Positions 59,411-64,000 of a DNA stretch of 64,000 nucleotides are shown piece after piece; within the stretch, counting starts at the first letter, position 1, and the number at the start of each line of letters is the position of its first letter. Origin of the DNA: Tretioscincus oriximinensis (taxonomy: Eukaryota > Chordata > Lepidosauria > Squamata > Gymnophthalmidae). Location of the stretch: positions 695,481 to 759,480 of the forward strand of contig JAJVDF010000499.1 of the NCBI GenBank assembly GCA_022410635.1, read 5' to 3'. The notes below the pieces were generated by a model. That model worked only from the letters and a program-made list of their open reading frames with translations, made no database searches and was not told where the DNA came from. A program made the position numbers and the translations under genes.

Positions 59411-59625
59411 AAATAAGCTTTCCAAAAGCAGGAAAGAAGACTTCCAGATTTCAGTCTCAGGGCTCTTTTAGAAGTCTAAACAGACCTGTAAGGAAACCAA
59501 CCTGGTGCTAAGGTAATCTCTGCATAGGCTTACTACAAGTATCCCCTCTGGTTTTTAACCTACAAACCAAAGTGTGGAACCTGTAAATACCAGTAACTGC
59601 AAAAGCCGGTGATCAGTGGTGATCA

Positions 59626-59875
59626 CAAGAAGAAGAAGAAGGAGGAGAAGGAGGAGGAGGAGGAGGAGGAGCTTACAAAGTTATTTTTCACCAGAAGGTC
59701 TACATTCTATCTTCCCCACCAGGCTGTGGTGGTTCCCATTTATCTAGGGAATTTCTTGCAATTGTTGCTTTTGAATAGCTAGATTAGTTAGAGCTACAGA
59801 TTAGTAGAAGGTGGTCANCCCTCCCCACAAAACCCAATCTCTCAGATGAGAGACCGTCTCCTTAGTGACCAACGA
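59626..59875 (-). repeat. SINE family A with expanded tail
   Basis: Body TTCTATCTTCCCCACCAGG and a diverged head. The tail has grown into (AAG)n and (GGA)n at 59626-59670. Confidence 0.75.
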
Positions 59876-60282
59876 ATCCAGTACTATCTGCATGAAAATG
59901 ATCAACTAGGAACTGCTCAGTGGGTGAATGAGCGTGATGTTGCTTTATTTGGCTGTAAATAGTTAATAAAATAGTGTATGGATGTTATTTTAACAAACAA
60001 CTGTGGGTAAGCAAATGATAAGAACAAGAAGCATTCTGAGAAAGTAGCACAAAGAAACTAAACATCCTAGAGGTCCACTAGCAAACTTCCACAATTATAG
60101 GTATGTAGTGTGAGTGTTTTTTTAAAGCAGAAGCTACCAGCCCAAATGGGGTTAAACATGGCAGCATTTATAAAGGTTGCAAAAGGATTTAATAGCACCT
60201 TAGAGCTAGTACAGTGATGATTAATCTATGACATGCATGTCAAAGGTGAGACTCCAAGACATTTAGGTCACCATTTGTAAGA

Positions 60283-60283
<1 letters not shown>

Positions 60284-60346
<63 letters not shown>
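60284..60346. repeat. (TTA)n microsatellite
   Basis: About 21 uninterrupted units. Confidence 0.97.
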
Positions 60347-60767
60347 GAAAAAAACATTTGGCGCATGCAGAGATTCTCAGCATTAAATCATATTAAAACC
60401 AATCAAAGAAACTGACTGACAGATGAAGTTGTTTGTGCATGAAATGTATTAAATAACAGCCTTCAATTGACGATTTAGCAAATGAAATTTGGCAACAAAA
60501 AAGTCACAAGCTACAAATATCACAAAATTTTGGATATTTCTAGATATGACTCGGCACCCAAGCTAGTTTTTTTTACAGATTTGGACACACCAAGCTCCAA
60601 AGGTTCACCGTCACTGTGCTAGTATGAACTTTCGAAGTCTAAGCAAGAACTAGGCAGAAGTTTTTGGAAATTAGTTTTCTGATTACTTCATCAGACACAT
60701 GAAAAGAAGAATGAGGTATGGAGATCATGCTCCCAACGTCTTCCTTTCCATTTGTCTTTAAAGTGCT

Positions 60768-60905
60768 GGGATAAAACACTGCATCTTTAATGGGTGTGTA
60801 AAAAATTAAACACACATACAACAAGTGCTGCAGGCATTATCTGGTGAAAATTCCTCTCTTCCATATCCATTAAAGATACAATGTTTTATCTTGGCTTCTA
60901 TGTTT
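60768..60905. mobile_element. stem-loop MITE (CTTTAA family)
   Basis: GATAAAACACTGCATCTTTA and TAAAGATACAATGTTTTATC arms, core TTCCTCTCTTCCATATCC. Confidence 0.65.
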
Positions 60906-61017
60906 TAATACTAGACCCCTTGTTTAATGATCCAGACTAACACAGCTTTGGCTTGGCATTTATCATGTTGGTAAATTCTATCAATATTAGCCTAGTGCAG
61001 AGGTGGGCAAGCTTTGT

Positions 61018-61424
61018 GGCCATGCCCCCTTCCCAAGGTGACTCGGGTGTTGAACGGCCATACTCCCTTCCCAGGGTGTCTTGGGTGTTNGGGTGTTGAA
61101 CGGCCATACTCCCTTCCCAGGGTGTCTTGGGTGTTGCACGGCCATACTCCCTTCCCAGGGTGACTTGGGTGTTGCACAGCCATACTCCCTTCCCAGGGTG
61201 ACTTGGGTGTTGCACGGCCATACTCCCTTCCCAAGGTGACTTGGGTGTTGCACAGCCATACTCCCTTCCCAGGGTGTCTTGGGTGTTGCACAGCCATACT
61301 CCCTTCCCAGGGTGTCTTGGGTGTTGAATGGCCATACTCCCTTCCCAGGGTGTCTTGGGTGTTGAATGGCCATACTCCCTTCCCAGGGCGTCTTGGGTGT
61401 TGAACGGCCATGCCCTCTTCCCAA
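61018..61424. repeat. 38-bp minisatellite, about 11 units
   Basis: GGCCATACTCCCTTCCC recurs at 61056, 61102, 61140, 61178, 61216, 61254, 61292, 61330 and 61368 with variant units at 61018 and 61406. The period is 38 bp except for an 8-bp extra piece containing an N near 61084-61091. Confidence 0.95.
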
Positions 61425-61429
61425 GCCCC

Positions 61430-62192
61430 GCCCCTTCCCAATCCTTTTTCCTTTACCTTCCTTTTTCTTTCCTGCTTTCCTGCCTTCCTTGGCTCTCTTT
61501 TTCTTTCTTGTTTGCACACCAAGAGCAGTTCTGGATGTCATCAGTGAGCNATTGCCGCCTGCCTGTGGCTGTGCGCAGGTGTTGCCCGCCGCTCGCCAAC
61601 AGCAATTACTAAAGGATGATGGAAGATAACAATGTATAACATCTGAAACACACCAATTTGAGAAATTCTAGCCAAGGTGTCCAATGCAGAGCAGCAAGTA
61701 GAAAGGAACCTATGCTTTTAATAAAAGACACAGCAGTCGTTGAGAATTGTCATGTCAAATGAAAGCTTAGGTACGCCATAGCAACCACACACTCCCTTCT
61801 TCACTTCTGTTAAGGGTAAAGATAGGTAACTTATTTTTCACAAGGAAAATCTACAGATTTTAGAATGTGAGTTTGTGAAATAATTTGCTGGAGTTTTTCT
61901 AAATTGCAAACTGTCCTAAGTGACGAGTCAGAATTTGGGATGTTCTACTTTTGGCCCACCAGAGGGTGCTGTAATCAACCCTAATGATTAGATTCATTAT
62001 TAAAAACAACAGAGGAAAAGCTGCTGGAGAGGCTCAAGACTATGCTCAGTAGCAGAACACCAAGCTACCTGCTCTCAGTCCTTTGCAAACTTGCCTTCTG
62101 TGGNATCCTGCCTGTCCCTCCAAAAGGAGGGGATACATAGGTATCAATTCATGGAGCTATTAATACGCCTGGTCTCTATGCATTGCCTATGC
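61430..62192. other. intergenic, no gene seen
   Basis: Starts with a pyrimidine-rich stretch (61435-61515) next to the minisatellite; otherwise nothing recognised. Confidence 0.5.
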
Positions 62193-62200
62193 CTCTAACC

Positions 62201-62842
62201 TAGACTGACCAATTTTCTGATGTCCAAACTGGGGTAATTAATATTCATGCTATATTTATATTAGGCTGACCAGAGGACCCCTTTTGGGGGGAGTAGTTGA
62301 AAACCCATTTTTGAGGTGCCTCCCAGTTTTTTCTGAGGAAAAAAAATTAAAAAAAATTAAAAAAATCTTTTTTTGGAAAACGTTTCCTCAGAAAAAACTG
62401 GGAGGCACCTCAAAAACAGGTTTTCAACCCCCCCAAAAAAGGGGTCATCTGGTCAGCCTAATTTATATTTATGAATATGTAAATCACCCAGCAACATGCA
62501 TATCCCTTCGAAATTCCTGCCCGAGAAATCCGTGAAGCCTGTGAAAATTTTTTGAAGTGTGCAAGAATTTTTCAAGATGTGTAAGAATTTTTCAAAGTGT
62601 GTGAGAAATTTGCATTTTTTATTTTTTTACTGAGGGGAGGGTGCCTTCAGGAACTGGCCCCAGTTGCCTAGAGGTGGTGCAGTGAATTTATTTTATTTTG
62701 AAAAAAATAATATATATTTTTTTAAAATAATATTTTTCCTCCGCAAAAAACAGGAAAATCGCCCGCCCAGCCCCTGGGAAGGTGGAATAGACACCCCCAA
62801 AATGGGCTTCCCCCCAAAAAAAGGGGTAATCTAGTCAGCCTA
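62201..62842. mobile_element. hAT-like MITE, long subfamily, split by a second MITE
   Basis: Ends TAGACTGACCAATTTTCTGA and AATCTAGTCAGCCTA. Flanks CTCTAACC and TTCTAATC (6/8) are a possible old 8-bp duplication. Interior matches 3501-3856. Confidence 0.72.
62272..62460. mobile_element. hAT-like MITE nested in another MITE
   Basis: TAGGCTGACCAGAGGACCCC to GGGGTCATCTGGTCAGCCTA, inverted CTCCCAGTTTTTTCTGAGG arms, and an exact 8-bp duplication ATTTATAT at 62264-62271 and 62461-62468. Confidence 0.88.
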
Positions 62843-62857
62843 TTCTAATCCTTTCAT

Positions 62858-63090
62858 AAAGCTATTCAGGTTGTTTTCTGTCCCTTGTAGTAAATTCCAT
62901 AGTCCAACAATGCCGTGGGCCCCCCAAATACTTCACCCTCCCCATTCACCCGAACACTTCTTTCCATCAGCTTCATAGAATGACCCCTAGTTCTAGCGCT
63001 GTGCAATATCCATCTTTTTCATTCCCTTCATGATTTTACATGTTTCTGTTGGGTCCCTTCTTTAAGGCTGAAGAGGGCACTACAGCCTGA
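62858..63090 (-). repeat. old CR1/L3-like LINE fragment
   Basis: AGTAAATTCCATAGTCC, CATCAGCTTCATAGAATG, CCTTCATGATTTTACATG and GGCTGAAGAGGGC keep the order of CR1/L3 C-terminal coding sequence in reverse. Strongly decayed. Confidence 0.5.
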
Positions 63091-63092
63091 TT

Positions 63093-63581
63093 TTGAAAGA
63101 GTTGTGTATGTTTCATCCCTTGAGCATCTCTTTTAATCCAGCCTCTTTACACTTCAGGCAGCAGCACAATAGTGAAGGAGGCTAATGTTCAAACAAGGTG
63201 AGAATCTTGTCCAAACATTGACTTTCAGATATGTGGATCAGATAACACAGACCATCCCTCCTCACTGTGATTGGATGAATGCATCCTCACTTATCTACAA
63301 TCATGCTGGGGGGGGAATGTGGTTTGGGTTTGCATGGACCTGAATGGTGCTCATGCTCCGGCAACATGCTACACCACAAAGGGACGAGCTGCTTAAGAAT
63401 GCTGAGGTGTGACTATTCCAATCAGACTATTTTCTTTAAAAATCCACAAGTGCAAATCCACCCCAAGGTTCCTGCCTGCTAACAGGGGCTGGAATTCAGT
63501 GCAATATGTTATGTTTTTATTCCTTTAGTAGGCTGTGTCCCACAGGCACAACAGGCTTCCCTCTGCAGTAATAATTAAAAC
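63093..63581. other. intergenic, no feature seen
   Basis: No gene or repeat recognised. Confidence 0.45.
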
Positions 63582-63594
63582 AAACCTTAGCAAA

Positions 63595-63632
63595 TTTCAG
63601 AGAAATAGCCATGTTAGTCTAGCAGAAAGTCT
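63595..63632 (-). mobile_element. 38-bp stub of the inverted-repeat retroelement
   Basis: TTTCAGAGAAATAGCCATG, TTAGTCTAGCAGAAAGTCT: only the fixed terminus, flanked by an exact 13-bp duplication AAACCTTAGCAAA (63582-63594 and 63633-63645). Confidence 0.85.
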
Positions 63633-63781
63633 AAACCTTAGCAAAATATGCTTGGACTTGATAGTCAAGAGCACTAATCCAAATCAATGAGAGCAGATGT
63701 CAATCGGGATTAGCTGAGTCTCAGAGCACAAGAAAAGAACATTGGTCTAGGCCAGAGTAGGACTAGGGCTTTATGTGTAGT

Positions 63782-63896
63782 TAGGCTGACCAGATGACCC
63801 CTTTTTTNGGGGGGGAGGGGAAACCCGGTTTTGGGGTGCCTCCCGGTTTTTGCTGAGGAAAAAAAAAATCCTCAGCAAAAAACAGGAGGCACCCCT
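63782..63896. mobile_element. hAT-like MITE, right end missing
   Basis: TAGGCTGACCAGATGACCCC, then CCTCCCGGTTTTTGCTGAGG and its inverse. The right terminal repeat is absent before the unrelated TGTTGGGAATCCCC. Confidence 0.7.
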
Positions 63897-64000
63897 GTTG
63901 GGAATCCCCCTGGGACACATATTAGGAATAAAATATATTATTAATATCAAATATATCTGGCTGGATTGAAGCTACCAAAGTGAGGCCTCTGGGTAATTTT

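Noticed and set aside
61018..61424. The 38-bp repeat read as a CRISPR-like array
   Set aside because: The units abut with no unique spacers, so it is a minisatellite.
60937..61541. Long overlapping minus-strand frames of 130-184 residues
   Set aside because: They are produced by the 38-bp minisatellite and lack any domain, splice context or conserved start.

Overview
The window is nuclear DNA from a vertebrate, most probably a squamate reptile (lizard). Its protein-coding content is the block BPTF - C17orf58 - KPNA2, the order known from human 17q24.2. A tRNA-Arg(CCG) gene lies between C17orf58 and KPNA2, as I recall for the human locus. The intron-rich, repeat-rich layout, the abundant CR1-type LINE ends, the tRNA-derived SINEs resembling the Sauria/ACA type and the many hAT-like MITEs all fit a lizard. 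The species cannot be told from this sequence.

Layout. (1) 1-6.5 kb, + strand: the last two coding exons of BPTF (end of the bromodomain, C-terminal tail, stop) and a long 3' UTR. (2) 11.3-26.3 kb, - strand: a complete five-exon C17orf58 gene, convergent with BPTF. Its exons were joined by reading frame and splice phase: signal-peptide exon 26218-26281, then 19057-19632, 15350-15430, 11978-12169 and 11326-11516, giving a predicted 367-residue secreted protein with a netrin/TIMP-like C-terminal half. (3) 26-44 kb: mostly transposon debris, with a CpG-rich promoter-like patch (36.7-37.1 kb), the tRNA-Arg gene (36604-36676, - strand) and a decayed tRNA-Arg copy (40875-40945, + strand). (4) 44.2-54.7 kb, + strand: complete KPNA2 (importin subunit alpha) with a CpG/CCAAT promoter, a non-coding exon 1 carrying a CAG repeat, and ten coding exons (524 residues). 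(5) 54.7-64 kb: no gene recognised; CR1 copies, SINEs, a TTA microsatellite, a 38-bp minisatellite and nested MITEs.

The three protein genes have unrelated jobs: chromatin remodelling, a secreted protein of unknown role, and nuclear import. They appear to be linked by conserved gene order only.

The mobile-element record is the most unusual part. One family of long inverted repeats always keeps the same terminus and has exact 13-14 bp target duplications, so it looks like a target-primed retroelement (possibly Penelope-like) and not a cut-and-paste MITE. Nested hAT-like MITEs have 8-bp duplications. There is a clean 736-bp solo LTR with a 5-bp duplication. Two tRNA-SINE families are present, one ending in (TTC)n and one sharing its 3' end with an L2-like LINE. 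Scattered single N bases, dense in one CR1 copy, show that the assembly is uncertain inside repeats.
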